A stretch of 63,391 nt of DNA, from NCBI GenBank assembly GCA_007695285.1, contig REEC01000107.1:1-63391 (forward strand). The letters are read 5' to 3'. Shown here in pieces: positions 31,805 to 40,823 of the stretch. The DNA comes from Spirochaetaceae bacterium (GTDB lineage Bacteria > Spirochaetota > Spirochaetia > DSM-27196 > PXBQ01). Below the pieces are notes generated by a model, which saw only the letters and a list, made by a program, of their open reading frames with translations, made no database searches and had not been told where the DNA came from. Position numbers and translations under genes: made by a program. Each line of letters opens with the position of its first letter. The stretch's first letter is position 1.

Positions 31805-34006
31805 ATGAGTATCAAACTCGCGACGGTTATCTGTTTCATTGTAACATCATCGGCCCTGTTTTCCCAGTCCCCGAGAACCGACGCCGGCGATGCCGCCGGG
31901 GCGCGAGTGCTCGATCACTACACGGTCGTCTCGGAGTTTTACCCGAGAACCGAGGGGCGCGAATCCCAAACGTTTGAGTACATCGAGCGCGTGAGTACCG
32001 ACGCCGGTTACACGCCGATTGCGTACCGTTTCGACGACCTCGCGGGAGTGCACGCGTTCTCACGCGTGCTCGAGATCGAGATTCCGGGGGTCCTGCGCGA
32101 TAGAGTCATCATCGCGGTACCCGTGGACCACGAACCCGGCATCCCGCCGGAGTCCGACGGATCGTTCGCTATCGCGACCGCGCTCGCAGCTCTGGAGCGG
32201 TTCAGCGAGTCGCGCCCACAACTCACCCTGGTGTTCGTGTTTCTCGGAGCTGAACGGGCGCACGGTATCGGAGAAGGACTCGGCACAAGGCTCTATCTCG
32301 ACGATTTCTTCGCGTTCGACCCGACCGCCGTCCTGTACTTTGGATATCGAGGTGTTCCGGAACGAATAATCCTCGAGACCGGCGGAGGTGGAACGGTTAC
32401 TCCACTCTGGCTGTTGACGCGAGTATCGCAGGCGCTCGATATGACCGAGTTGGAGTATGTATTTCTGGGAAACAGGAACCAGATGCACAGGACCCGGTTC
32501 GCGGCTGAACCGACGTGGATCGCACCGTACCTGGAGGCGGGGGTGCCGGCGATCGGAGTCGAGGGGAGCGGCAGCGCGTCTGACGCTGTGGCGGCCGCGC
32601 GCGCACTCGATGGATTTATCGATGCATTTCTCGCGCACTCGGTCGACGGCATCCCGACCGCGTGGGATCGCCATTACCTGTTCTTCAACCGGCCCGAGGG
32701 GTTCTTCGTCGTCCCGGAACCGGCGGTCGTCGTGATTCTGCTCGTCACGCTCGGGCTCACGCTCCTGTACGGCGTCACGTTCCGGCGCCGAGTCGGCCGG
32801 TACGCACGATCGGTCGTAAAAAACCTGATAATGATCCCGGTGTTGTTTCTCATTTTGTTCGGCTTGTTTGCTGCCGCCACCGCGCTGATCGAACTTTTTC
32901 TAGCTCTCCGTGGTTTTCCGGCGCTCTGGCGCCACGCGCCGTACGCGTTCGTCGTGATGAAGGTTGTGCTCGCGGTCGTCCTGTTTTCGATGGTTTTTCA
33001 GACACTCAAACGGAAGATCCTGCCGAGAAACAGCACGTTTTACTCGGCCGGCGCAATCCTTTTTTTTCTGATCAACATCGCGACCATGTTTCTTCTTTCG
33101 GTATCGTTCACGTACTTTTTTCTCTGGGCATACGTCTGCGCGTTCCTCTTCTCAGTGGTGCGCCGACGACGTGCAAAAATTTTGGTTTTTGCGCTTTCTC
33201 CACTCTGGATTCTCTTTGCACTCCACCACGCGTTGAGTTTTCCCGAGTTCACGGTTGTCGAAGGGCTGCTTCTCTCTCGCGTAGCGGGAAACGCGCTGAT
33301 TGCCGCGATCACGCTCCCGTTCATCTTTATGCTGATCAGAATCGATTTCTTCGTGCGCCATCCGGTCTCGGGCCGATCGGCGTTCACGCTGAAATTGACG
33401 ACCGGCGTCGGCATCGCCGCGGCGATTCTGCTCGGCGTTTATCTGTTCAACCTGACTCCGTACACACCCGACTCGCCGCAGGTTGTATCGGTCCGCGAGA
33501 CGATCGACGCGCGGACAAACGAGCGGCGCCTCTCGTTCGAGTCCGATGCGCCGCTCGGTCGAGTCGACTTCCGGCTCGGCGGCGAAGAACGCGCGGTTAC
33601 GACGGCCGGAAGAGCCGTTGAGTTTGAACTCGAACCGAGACCGAGTCCCGTATCGATCGACGTCTCGACAGGTACGTTCCTGGGTCGGAAGAGACACACC
33701 ATCGCGGTCGAGTCGGTCACCGGAGTTCGAACGGTCTCGGTGCAGCTCCGGTCGGACAACGCTTTTCTGATCTACGACTCGAATTTCCCGTTCACGATGT
33801 CAAACGGAAACACGTCCGCCGAAATTCACATAGGAAACTCTCCGCCGAATCCTTTCGCAATCGAGGTCACGGTCCCCGGAGCTTCGCGCATCTCGGTCGA
33901 AATAGAGACCACGACCGACCGACTCACCGAAGAGTTCTCGCTGTCTCGCGACGATGTGCAAACCATGCTCGAAGTTAACTCGTTCAAAACGATCGCCGAG
34001 TTGTAA
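31805..34006 (+). CDS. Polytopic membrane protein with N-terminal M28-peptidase-like domain (probably inactive)
   Basis: A 733-residue protein with a signal peptide (about residues 1-21). The periplasmic domain (about 22-300) resembles M28 aminopeptidases in order of elements: VIIAVPVDHEP, SDGSFAIATALAALERF and LVFVFLGAERAHGIGEGLGTRLYL. The zinc ligands (HxD, the Asp-Glu pair) are not conserved. About eight membrane segments (about 305-560) and a C-terminal beta-rich periplasmic part (about 570-733) follow. This plan recalls eukaryotic ERMP1/GAA1 proteins, where an M28 domain is joined to a membrane bundle. The dinB gene follows 1 nt later. Function unknown. Confidence 0.7.
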   Translation: MSIKLATVICFIVTSSALFSQSPRTDAGDAAGARVLDHYTVVSEFYPRTEGRESQTFEYIERVSTDAGYTPIAYRFDDLAGVHAFSRVLEIEIPGVLRDRVIIAVPVDHEPGIPPESDGSFAIATALAALERFSESRPQLTLVFVFLGAERAHGIGEGLGTRLYLDDFFAFDPTAVLYFGYRGVPERIILETGGGGTVTPLWLLTRVSQALDMTELEYVFLGNRNQMHRTRFAAEPTWIAPYLEAGVPAIGVEGSGSASDAVAAARALDGFIDAFLAHSVDGIPTAWDRHYLFFNRPEGFFVVPEPAVVVILLVTLGLTLLYGVTFRRRVGRYARSVVKNLIMIPVLFLILFGLFAAATALIELFLALRGFPALWRHAPYAFVVMKVVLAVVLFSMVFQTLKRKILPRNSTFYSAGAILFFLINIATMFLLSVSFTYFFLWAYVCAFLFSVVRRRRAKILVFALSPLWILFALHHALSFPEFTVVEGLLLSRVAGNALIAAITLPFIFMLIRIDFFVRHPVSGRSAFTLKLTTGVGIAAAILLGVYLFNLTPYTPDSPQVVSVRETIDARTNERRLSFESDAPLGRVDFRLGGEERAVTTAGRAVEFELEPRPSPVSIDVSTGTFLGRKRHTIAVESVTGVRTVSVQLRSDNAFLIYDSNFPFTMSNGNTSAEIHIGNSPPNPFAIEVTVPGASRISVEIETTTDRLTEEFSLSRDDVQTMLEVNSFKTIAEL

Positions 34007-34007
34007 A

Positions 34008-35228
34008 ATGGTCGATGCGGATCGGTTGGAACCCATTTTTTTCCACGTAGACCTCGACGCTTTTTTCGCGTCGGTCGAACAGCACGATGACCCGTCGCTC
34101 AAAGGGCGACCCGTGATAGTCGGCGCATCGCCCGAGGGCGGACGTGGAGTTGTGTCGGCGTGTTCGTACGAGGCTCGCCGGTTCGGCGTTCATTCGGCGA
34201 TGCCGATCTCGGAGGCGTACCGGAGGTGTCCGAAGGGGGTGTTTCTACCCGTACGAATGCAGCGGTACCGAGAGCTTTCGGCGCGCGTGATGGGCATCCT
34301 CGAACAAGCGACGCCGGTGTTCCGCCGCATTTCAATCGACGAGGCCGGACTCGAGATGACAGGAACCGAACGCGTGCTCGGGCCCGCTTACGACGTCGCG
34401 GCCGACCTGAAAAAAAAGATAACGACGACGACCGGACTCATTACTTCGATCGGCATCGGCCCGAACCGTTTTATCGCGAAACTCGCTTCGGAGCACAAGA
34501 AACCCGACGGACTGTACCGCGTGAAGCCCGGAGAGGAAGAGGAGTTCGTCGCGGCGCTTCAACTGAACAATCTCTGGGGGATCGGTAAGAAAACTCGAGC
34601 ACGGCTTGAGACCCTCGGGATCGATACCGTTCTGAAGCTTCGCTCGAATTCGCTCGAGAAACTGCGCGGCCTGTTCGGACAAGCTGCCGGAGAATACCTG
34701 TACCAAGTCGCGCGCGGCATCGACCCCGGGGTGTACAGAGCGCGCACGCAGAGGCACTCTATTTCCGCCGAGACGACGTTTCTCCACGATACCGCAGACC
34801 CCACGACCATTCGACGAACCGTGCTGGCTTTGTCGCACGAGGTATTTTTCCGGCTGCTCGACGAAAGCGCGATCGCGCATACCGTTCAACTCAAGTACCG
34901 GTACTCGGACTTCTCGACTCACACGGCGCGCCGCACGCTCAAACACCCGATCGCGTCGAGCGAAGAGCTGAATCAGGTAATCGTCGATCTTCTCACGACT
35001 CGAACGGAACTCGGCCGCGCGATACGTCTGCTCGGAGTCGCTCTTGAGGACGTCGTCAGCGACGACCAACCCAGACAGAACGAACTTTTTGAAGACCCCG
35101 ACGAGAGGAAACGTCGCGTCGAGTCCGCGGTGCACTCGATCAAAAAAAAGTACGGTGACGACGGGATCAAGAAAGCCGGGTTTGTGAGCCGCACGCGAAC
35201 GAACGCCCCAAAACCCGACTCACGATGA
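34008..35228 (+). CDS. dinB: DNA polymerase IV (Y family)
   Basis: A 406-residue translesion polymerase. The catalytic motifs are FFHVDLDAFFASVEQ (about 10-24), YEARRFGVHSAMPISEA, and FRRISIDEAGLEMTG (about 105), with the key Asp-Glu kept though Gly-Leu replaces the usual Tyr-Leu. GIGPNRFIAKLASEHKKPDG and LWGIGKKT (helix-hairpin-helix) follow, with a little-finger domain to about 350. QNELF near residue 363 looks like a beta-clamp-binding motif (QxxLF type). ATG 34008 is 1 nt after the upstream stop. Its 3' end overlaps the convergent GAF gene by 9 nt. Confidence 0.93.
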   Translation: MVDADRLEPIFFHVDLDAFFASVEQHDDPSLKGRPVIVGASPEGGRGVVSACSYEARRFGVHSAMPISEAYRRCPKGVFLPVRMQRYRELSARVMGILEQATPVFRRISIDEAGLEMTGTERVLGPAYDVAADLKKKITTTTGLITSIGIGPNRFIAKLASEHKKPDGLYRVKPGEEEEFVAALQLNNLWGIGKKTRARLETLGIDTVLKLRSNSLEKLRGLFGQAAGEYLYQVARGIDPGVYRARTQRHSISAETTFLHDTADPTTIRRTVLALSHEVFFRLLDESAIAHTVQLKYRYSDFSTHTARRTLKHPIASSEELNQVIVDLLTTRTELGRAIRLLGVALEDVVSDDQPRQNELFEDPDERKRRVESAVHSIKKKYGDDGIKKAGFVSRTRTNAPKPDSR

Positions 35229-35699
35229 TTGGGCAGGACGAAACTTCGCGATCAGCGGCGCGGTCATCTCGGCGATAATCTTGAGAAAGGCCTCATCCGC
35301 GTCAGAGAAAACGTTCAGCTCGTGCGAATCGATATCGATCTCCGCGATGAACTCCCCGTCGAGAAAAACCGGCACGACAATCTCCGACTTCACGCGTGGA
35401 CTGCACGACAGGTAGTTCGCTTCGAGGTTGACATCCTGCACCGTGAACGTCGCGAGGCGATCGGCCGCCTGGCCGCAAATTCCCTGCCCGTACGGGATAC
35501 GAATGTGATCGGTCTTCTCCCCGTCAAACGGTCCTAATGCCAACTCCCGGATCTCGGGCACCGCGATGTAGTATCCGACCCAGTCGTAATGCGCGACTCC
35601 TGCCCGCAAGCATTCGCACACGAGCTGGAGAGCGGTGCCCGGCTCGTACTCCGCGATCAACCGACGAACGTCGGACTCAACGAGATTGAAAGAACTCAT
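35220..35699 (-). CDS. GAF-domain protein, free methionine-R-sulfoxide reductase-like
   Basis: A 159-residue single GAF domain. The segments [36 protein letters not shown] and [21 protein letters not shown] line up with bacterial free Met-R-sulfoxide reductases (YebR/MsrC). Against E. coli fRMsr as remembered, Cys94 and Cys118 match C75 and C99 (same 24-residue spacing). The position of Cys84 is His, and the CDxAS substrate loop is CSPRVKS. It may therefore be a divergent reductase or a ligand-binding GAF protein. Its start is divergent from dapL with overlapping promoters. Start ATG 35699 has no Shine-Dalgarno. Confidence 0.8.
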   Translation of the reverse strand: MSSFNLVESDVRRLIAEYEPGTALQLVCECLRAGVAHYDWVGYYIAVPEIRELALGPFDGEKTDHIRIPYGQGICGQAADRLATFTVQDVNLEANYLSCSPRVKSEIVVPVFLDGEFIAEIDIDSHELNVFSDADEAFLKIIAEMTAPLIAKFRPAQSS

Positions 35700-35715
35700 G
35701 GTTCCGTACTATACT
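35686..35715 (+). promoter_or_regulatory. dapL promoter, probably leaderless
   Basis: TTGAAA (35686-35691), an 18-nt spacer and TATACT (35710-35715), each five of six. The -10 ends 7 nt before GTG 35723. No Shine-Dalgarno is present. Confidence 0.6.
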
Positions 35716-35736
35716 CGCCCGCGTGATACAAATCAA
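35708..35736 (-). promoter_or_regulatory. Divergent promoter of the GAF gene sharing the dapL -10 region
   Basis: On the minus strand TTGATT (35736-35731), a 17-nt spacer and TATAGT (35713-35708). The octamer ACTATACT holds both -10 boxes, so the two promoters exclude each other sterically. The -10 ends 8 nt before ATG 35699, again without a Shine-Dalgarno. Confidence 0.5.
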
Positions 35737-36946
35737 CGAAAACTACCAGAAGTTGCAGCCGACGTACCTCTTCGTCGAGATAGGACGTCGCGTTGCGCAG
35801 TTTCAGAGGAACAACCCCGATCGCGACGTGATCAAGCTCGGCATCGGTGACGTGACGCGACCTCTTCCACCGACGATCGTCTCGGCGTTCAGCGACGCGG
35901 TACGCGAAATGGGCGACGCGCGCTCGTTCCGCGGGTACGGTCCGGAACAGGGGTACGGTTTCCTTCGCGACGCGATTGCACAGCACGACTTCGCGACGCG
36001 CGGCGCCGAAGTGTCGGCCGACGACATTTTTGTGAGCGACGGCGCCAAGTGCGACTCGGGAAACTTCCAGGAGCTCTTTGCGACCGACATCACCGTCGCG
36101 GTTCCGGACCCCGTGTACCCGGTGTACGTCGATACCAACGTGATGGCCGGACGTACGGGGGAAGCGCACGACGGTCGGTATCGGGGCCTGACGTACCTCC
36201 CTGCGACGCGTGAGAACGGGTTTGTTCCTTCACCACCGGACACGCAAGTCGATCTCGTCTACCTCTGCTTTCCGAACAACCCGACCGGTGCGACAGCAAC
36301 CAGGGAGCAACTCGCCGCGTGGGTCGCGTACGCGCGGGAAAACAAAGCGTTGATCCTCTTCGACGCCGCGTACGTTGAGTTCATCCGCGATGATGCGATT
36401 CCCCGTTCGATCTACGAGATCGACGGCGCCGACCGTGTCGCGGTAGAGTTCCGGAGTTTCTCAAAAACGGCGGGCTTCACCGGCACGCGCTGCGCGTACA
36501 CGGTCGTACCAAGCGCGTGCACCGCGTACACCACCGACGGGACGGAGGTCTCGGTTCGAGACCTTTGGAATCGTCGCCACTCGACCAAGTTCAACGGCGT
36601 CTCGTACCCGGTTCAACGCGCGGCCGCAGCGGTGTATACCGAGGCGGGCCGACGCGAGATCACCGAGCTCGCCGATTATTACCTCGGAAACGCAGCGATC
36701 ATACGAGCCAAGATGACCGAACTCGGTTATGCGTGTACCGGCGGGGACAACTCGCCGTACATCTGGGTCGAAACCGGACGCCCGTCGTGGCAGTTCTTCG
36801 ATCTGCTGCTTGAGAAGACCGGAATCGTCACGACGCCCGGGGCGGGGTTCGGCACGTGCGGCGAAGGTTATATCAGGATTTCGGCGTTCAACGACCGCGA
36901 AAAAGTCGAAGTCGCGATGGAAAAAATCGGCGCTGCGTTCGCGTAA
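35723..36946 (+). CDS. dapL: LL-diaminopimelate aminotransferase
   Basis: A 407-residue PLP enzyme (fold type I) converting tetrahydrodipicolinate directly to LL-diaminopimelate with glutamate as donor. Diagnostic DapL segments are [83 protein letters not shown], and the PLP-lysine motif [13 protein letters not shown] (about 250). The C-terminus has [18 protein letters not shown]. The start is GTG 35723, with a good promoter directly upstream. It shows the organism makes diaminopimelate, for lysine and possibly for peptidoglycan. Confidence 0.95.
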   Translation: MIQINENYQKLQPTYLFVEIGRRVAQFQRNNPDRDVIKLGIGDVTRPLPPTIVSAFSDAVREMGDARSFRGYGPEQGYGFLRDAIAQHDFATRGAEVSADDIFVSDGAKCDSGNFQELFATDITVAVPDPVYPVYVDTNVMAGRTGEAHDGRYRGLTYLPATRENGFVPSPPDTQVDLVYLCFPNNPTGATATREQLAAWVAYARENKALILFDAAYVEFIRDDAIPRSIYEIDGADRVAVEFRSFSKTAGFTGTRCAYTVVPSACTAYTTDGTEVSVRDLWNRRHSTKFNGVSYPVQRAAAAVYTEAGRREITELADYYLGNAAIIRAKMTELGYACTGGDNSPYIWVETGRPSWQFFDLLLEKTGIVTTPGAGFGTCGEGYIRISAFNDREKVEVAMEKIGAAFA

Positions 36947-36985
36947 AGCGACGCCCGTGCGTGGCGACCGCCGGCAATGACCCGT

Positions 36986-39352
36986 TTATGCCTTCGCGGC
37001 CGGACCGCTCGCCGCCGGAAGCATACCGTTGGTCGAACAATAGTTCCTGAAATCGATAAAAGCCGTTTCAAGGCGCGGCCGACACGCGAGGCAACGCTCA
37101 CGATCGCCGCGTTCAGCAGCTTCCTCGATCTCCGCGGCTACGTTCCCAAGCCGTATCGCTTCCAGGTTCCACGCGCCGCCCTTGATCCCATGGGCATCGG
37201 CGCGGACGGCCGTCAGGTCGCCGGCCGAAAGGTTCGTCTCAATAGATTGAATCTGCTCTTCGACCTTGGACGCGAACGACTCGATAACACGCAGCACGAC
37301 GTCCTCCCGGCCGAGAAAGGCCTCGAGCGCGCCGGCGTAGTTGAAGATCGGAGCAGCGTCGTCGGCGTTCATCGCGTGAATATCCGCGACAGGCGACGAG
37401 TCGGACGCGGGATCGGAGCCGCCGGCGGCCGTGCGCGAGGCGAGCACGTACTTCTCGAGAAACGGCACGAGATCGGCACCCTTGAATGGTTTCGTCAAGT
37501 AGTCGTTCATTCCCGCATCGATACACTTTTCGCGCTCGCCCTTGACGGCGTTCGCGGTAACCGCGATTATCGGCACCGAGACTCCGTCCTCCCGCAGTCT
37601 CTGCGCCGCTTCGTACCCGTTCATCTCGGGCATTTGCACATCCATGAAAACGAGCGCCGGCTCGTTTTCGATCACGGCCTTGACCGCCTCGATACCGTTT
37701 GACGCGACGACAACATTATACCCCATTTTTTCTAGAATCGTTTCGAACAGCTTCTGGTTGACGAAATGGTCCTCCGCGACGACGATCGTAGACACGACGC
37801 GATCGCTCTCATCGTCGAGTATGGGTTCCAGATCGATCGGCGCCTCATCGTCGGTCAACTCGAGGTCGATGTCACCGGTTAACGAGGCCCCGACCGCGTC
37901 GAACAACTCTTTCCACTTGACGGGCTTCGAGACGTACGCGTCGAACCAATGCAGGAGTTTCATCTTGGTCTCGCCACCCGCGCGGCCGGTCGGGCTCATC
38001 AAGATAAGACGCGTCGCGTTAATCGCTTTGTCGGCGTTGATCTCGCTCGCGATCTGCCACCCGTCCATACCCGGCATGTAGAGATCGATCACCGCGGCAT
38101 CGTACGGTGTCCCGGCATCGGCAGCCGCGCGTATCACGGTCAGCGCGTCGGCTCCGGCCCCGACCGCATCGACGTGCCCGACGAGGCGCGCGAGGTACGT
38201 CTTGAGAACCGCGCGGGCGCCGGGATTGTCGTCGACCAATAACACGCGCCGATCGGCAAAAACATCCGACTGAGTACCGGCCAGCGGTCTCTCACGGTGC
38301 GGTGCCTCAAAAGCCACTTCGAACCAGAACGTCGACCCGCGTCCCTCGACGCTCTCGACGCCGATTTTGCCGTCCATCATCGACACGAGACTGCGGCAAA
38401 TCGAGAGCCCAAGCCCCGTGCCGCCGAACTTACGCGTCGTCGACGAATCAACTTGCGAGAACGCGTCGAACAGCAAACTTTGTTTGTCCTCGGGGATTCC
38501 GATTCCCGTGTCGACGACCTCGAAGCGGATCGTCACGGTTTCAGCGTCGTCGCTCTCGACCGGAAATACGTTTATCCGGATTTCACCCGATGCGGTGAAC
38601 TTCACGGCGTTGTTGAAGAGGTTCACGATGATCTGCCGTATCCGAATTGGGTCGGCCATGATCCGCTCGGGCAGGTCCGGGTCGATATCGACGATAACTT
38701 CCAGGCCCTTCTTGTGAGCCTCGAGACTCACCATATCGACCGCGTCCTCAGTCATCGTGAAGAGGTCGAACTCGATGAACTCGAGCGTGAGTTTTCCCGC
38801 CTCGATCTTCGAGAAGTCGAGGATATCGTTTATCAAGCCGAGCAGCACGTCGGCCGAGAACCGCACCTGCTGCGCATACTCCTTCTGTTCTTCGTCGAGT
38901 GACGTTTCAAGCAGAAGCTCGGTCATTCCCGTGATGGTGTGCAGCGGTGTGCGAATCTCGTGGCTCATGTTCGCTAGAAACGCCGACTTGGTCCGGGTCG
39001 CCTTCTCGGCGATATCCTTGGCAGCCTTGAGCCGCTCCTCGTCGCGTTTCTGGTCGGTGATGTCCGCGACGACACCGAAGATAAACGGCGAGTGATGCTC
39101 GGAGAATACGTGCGTAATGTCGAGCTGCCACCACCGAACGTTTCCGTCGACGACGTACCGGACCGCGGTCCGGATCTCGCGCGTATCGTCGCGAGAAAAC
39201 GAACGAAACTCACGTTGCAGGTCGGCGCGATCGGCGGGGTAAATGAAGTCAAAAAAGCTCTCGCCGTGCGTCCGCGAACCCGGCTGCCCTAGCATACGTT
39301 CGATCGCTCGGTTCGAGTGCACGACACGCCCGGAACCGTCAAAAACGACCAT
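36986..39352 (-). CDS. Hybrid histidine kinase (PAS-HisKA-HATPase-REC-REC-HPt)
   Basis: A 788-residue soluble kinase. From ATG 39352 it has a PAS domain (to about 110), then HisKA with MSHEIRTPLH (about 128-137) and HATPase_c with N box NLFNNAVKF, DTGIGIPEDK and GGTGLGLSI (about 240-350). REC1 is VLLVDDNPGARAVL with DLYMPGMDG, and REC2 IVVAEDHFVNQK with MDVQMPEMNGYEA. The HPt domain has AHGIKGGAWNLEA. Coding-like sequence continues upstream of the ATG (IFEHSPIG, the usual PAS start) to a TGA at 39425-39427. There is a GAGGAGGG but no canonical start codon, so translation may begin at ACG 39415. It follows the REC-STAS-REC gene and is likely its partner. Confidence 0.88.
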   Translation of the reverse strand: MVVFDGSGRVVHSNRAIERMLGQPGSRTHGESFFDFIYPADRADLQREFRSFSRDDTREIRTAVRYVVDGNVRWWQLDITHVFSEHHSPFIFGVVADITDQKRDEERLKAAKDIAEKATRTKSAFLANMSHEIRTPLHTITGMTELLLETSLDEEQKEYAQQVRFSADVLLGLINDILDFSKIEAGKLTLEFIEFDLFTMTEDAVDMVSLEAHKKGLEVIVDIDPDLPERIMADPIRIRQIIVNLFNNAVKFTASGEIRINVFPVESDDAETVTIRFEVVDTGIGIPEDKQSLLFDAFSQVDSSTTRKFGGTGLGLSICRSLVSMMDGKIGVESVEGRGSTFWFEVAFEAPHRERPLAGTQSDVFADRRVLLVDDNPGARAVLKTYLARLVGHVDAVGAGADALTVIRAAADAGTPYDAAVIDLYMPGMDGWQIASEINADKAINATRLILMSPTGRAGGETKMKLLHWFDAYVSKPVKWKELFDAVGASLTGDIDLELTDDEAPIDLEPILDDESDRVVSTIVVAEDHFVNQKLFETILEKMGYNVVVASNGIEAVKAVIENEPALVFMDVQMPEMNGYEAAQRLREDGVSVPIIAVTANAVKGEREKCIDAGMNDYLTKPFKGADLVPFLEKYVLASRTAAGGSDPASDSSPVADIHAMNADDAAPIFNYAGALEAFLGREDVVLRVIESFASKVEEQIQSIETNLSAGDLTAVRADAHGIKGGAWNLEAIRLGNVAAEIEEAAERGDRERCLACRPRLETAFIDFRNYCSTNGMLPAASGPAAKA

Positions 39353-39459
39353 CCCGATCGGCGAGTGCTCAAAGATTACCTGAAAATGTCGTCCGACAAA
39401 ACGTGGCTCGCTCGTAAACCCTCCTCACGACGAAAAGAATCCGGAAATCGGTCTCAACG

Positions 39460-40719
39460 TCAAAACTTCAGTTTCAGGATCTCGATCGACTTCTTGAGAA
39501 TACCTTCGGGTTTCAACGGTTTGATCATATAACTCTTCACGCCGAACGCCATCGCCTTCACGACCGTGTCGCGCTTCGACAACGCCGAAAGAACAATAAT
39601 CGGAACATCGCGCTTTTGTTCCTTGAGAGCCGCGAGTACCGCGAAGCCGTCCATTTCCGGCATCATCAGGTCGAGAAACACGAGATCGTACTCTCTCTCG
39701 CGCGCGTCCTCGACAAATTCTCGCCCGTTCTCGTAAGCCGTGACACCAAAATTCGTGTCGGAGAAGGTCGTCCGGACGAGCTCCTGCATCACGATATCGT
39801 CGTCAACAATCGCGATCTCGATGTCATCCCCGAGATCGGACAGCGAGAACATGTCCTCGCGTTCACCTTCAAACCGAAGGTGAATCGACTCTTCCTTTTC
39901 CTTTTTCGGCGCGCGCGTTTGCAGGAAGTCGTGCTGTACCGTCTTGTTCTGCGAGTCAACGAACGATCCCGACTTTCGACCCATGAGCCCGTCCATCGCG
40001 CGTTGCAGAGAATCGACTACTTCGATATCGGAGAACTCGTTGCGCGAGCGTACGTACTTCCCGATGAAATCCGAGTTCGTGAGGATCTTGATCGCCCGGT
40101 TTTTCGCGCCGCTGTGTTCGGTTACCACCTGCAGTAACGCGCTGAGCTTGAACGAATCGGCCGAGTCGATTTCGAGGTTCGAGAACATCATAAGAACTTT
40201 TGGGTTCTGAAGTTCGTAGAGATCGACAAGCTCTTTGATCTTGTACTTCAGGAGCTGGATTTTTTCCTTGTTCAACCCTTGAGCGATCTCTACGAAGATC
40301 ACGTCCTCGTTTACGTGAGCCTCGATGATACACGGCGTTGCGTCGATGTCGAGGGTGATGTTCAGAATCTCCGCGACGGACTTCAGGACCGCATCGACTT
40401 TGATCGGCTTGAAGAAGAACTTCCGGATGTTGAACTTCGCAACCTGGAGTACCTTTTCACGATCAACCTTCGACGATGCCATGATCACCGGGATGTTCGC
40501 GGTGTTCGGGTCGGATCGGAGCTTCTCGAGCAGTTCAACCGAACTCAACCGCGAGAGATAGTACTCCATGATGATAAGGTCCGGCGTCTGTTGCCTCGCC
40601 TTGACCGATCCGTCGAGACCGTTGACGCCGACGACGAGCTCGAACCCGTGTTCTTCGAGTTTTTGGCAGAGGAAGTCGCGCATCAGCGGAGATTCGTCGA
40701 TCACAAGTACTTTCTTCAT
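39460..40719 (-). CDS. Double-receiver response regulator with central STAS-like domain
   Basis: A 419-residue protein. REC1 (about 1-125, KKVLVIDESPLMRDFL) has Glu instead of the phosphorylated Asp (DLIIMEYYLS, about residue 52). Residues about 135-250 look like a STAS (anti-sigma-antagonist) domain, with KELVDLYELQNPKVLMMFSNLEI. A charged linker leads to REC2 (about 300-419), which has a normal site (YDLVFLDLMMPEMDG) and Lys in YMIKPLKPEG. No DNA-binding output is present, so control is probably by protein contacts. ATG 40719 has GAGG upstream. The hybrid kinase gene follows, giving a likely signalling pair. Confidence 0.78.
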   Translation of the reverse strand: MKKVLVIDESPLMRDFLCQKLEEHGFELVVGVNGLDGSVKARQQTPDLIIMEYYLSRLSSVELLEKLRSDPNTANIPVIMASSKVDREKVLQVAKFNIRKFFFKPIKVDAVLKSVAEILNITLDIDATPCIIEAHVNEDVIFVEIAQGLNKEKIQLLKYKIKELVDLYELQNPKVLMMFSNLEIDSADSFKLSALLQVVTEHSGAKNRAIKILTNSDFIGKYVRSRNEFSDIEVVDSLQRAMDGLMGRKSGSFVDSQNKTVQHDFLQTRAPKKEKEESIHLRFEGEREDMFSLSDLGDDIEIAIVDDDIVMQELVRTTFSDTNFGVTAYENGREFVEDAREREYDLVFLDLMMPEMDGFAVLAALKEQKRDVPIIVLSALSKRDTVVKAMAFGVKSYMIKPLKPEGILKKSIEILKLKF

Positions 40720-40750
40720 TACGTCGCCTCGGGTTGTGGTGCGTCGGCCC

Positions 40751-40780
40751 ATTATGACGGGTGCGGCCCGGTTTGTTCAA
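40751..40780 (-). promoter_or_regulatory. Promoter of the REC-STAS-REC/kinase operon
   Basis: On the minus strand TTGAAC (40780-40775), an 18-nt spacer and CATAAT (40756-40751). Predicted start about 40745, giving a leader of about 25 nt with GAGG before ATG 40719. It is divergent from the barrel-protein promoter. Confidence 0.45.
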
Positions 40781-40787
40781 TACCGAG

Positions 40788-40817
40788 TTGACACCGTCGA
40801 GCGCGACTCGATAGTAT
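40788..40817 (+). promoter_or_regulatory. Promoter of the outer-membrane barrel gene, probably leaderless
   Basis: TTGACA (40788-40793, perfect), an 18-nt spacer and TAGTAT (40812-40817). The -10 ends 6 nt before ATG 40824 and no Shine-Dalgarno lies between. Confidence 0.55.
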
Positions 40818-40823
40818 TGCTTC

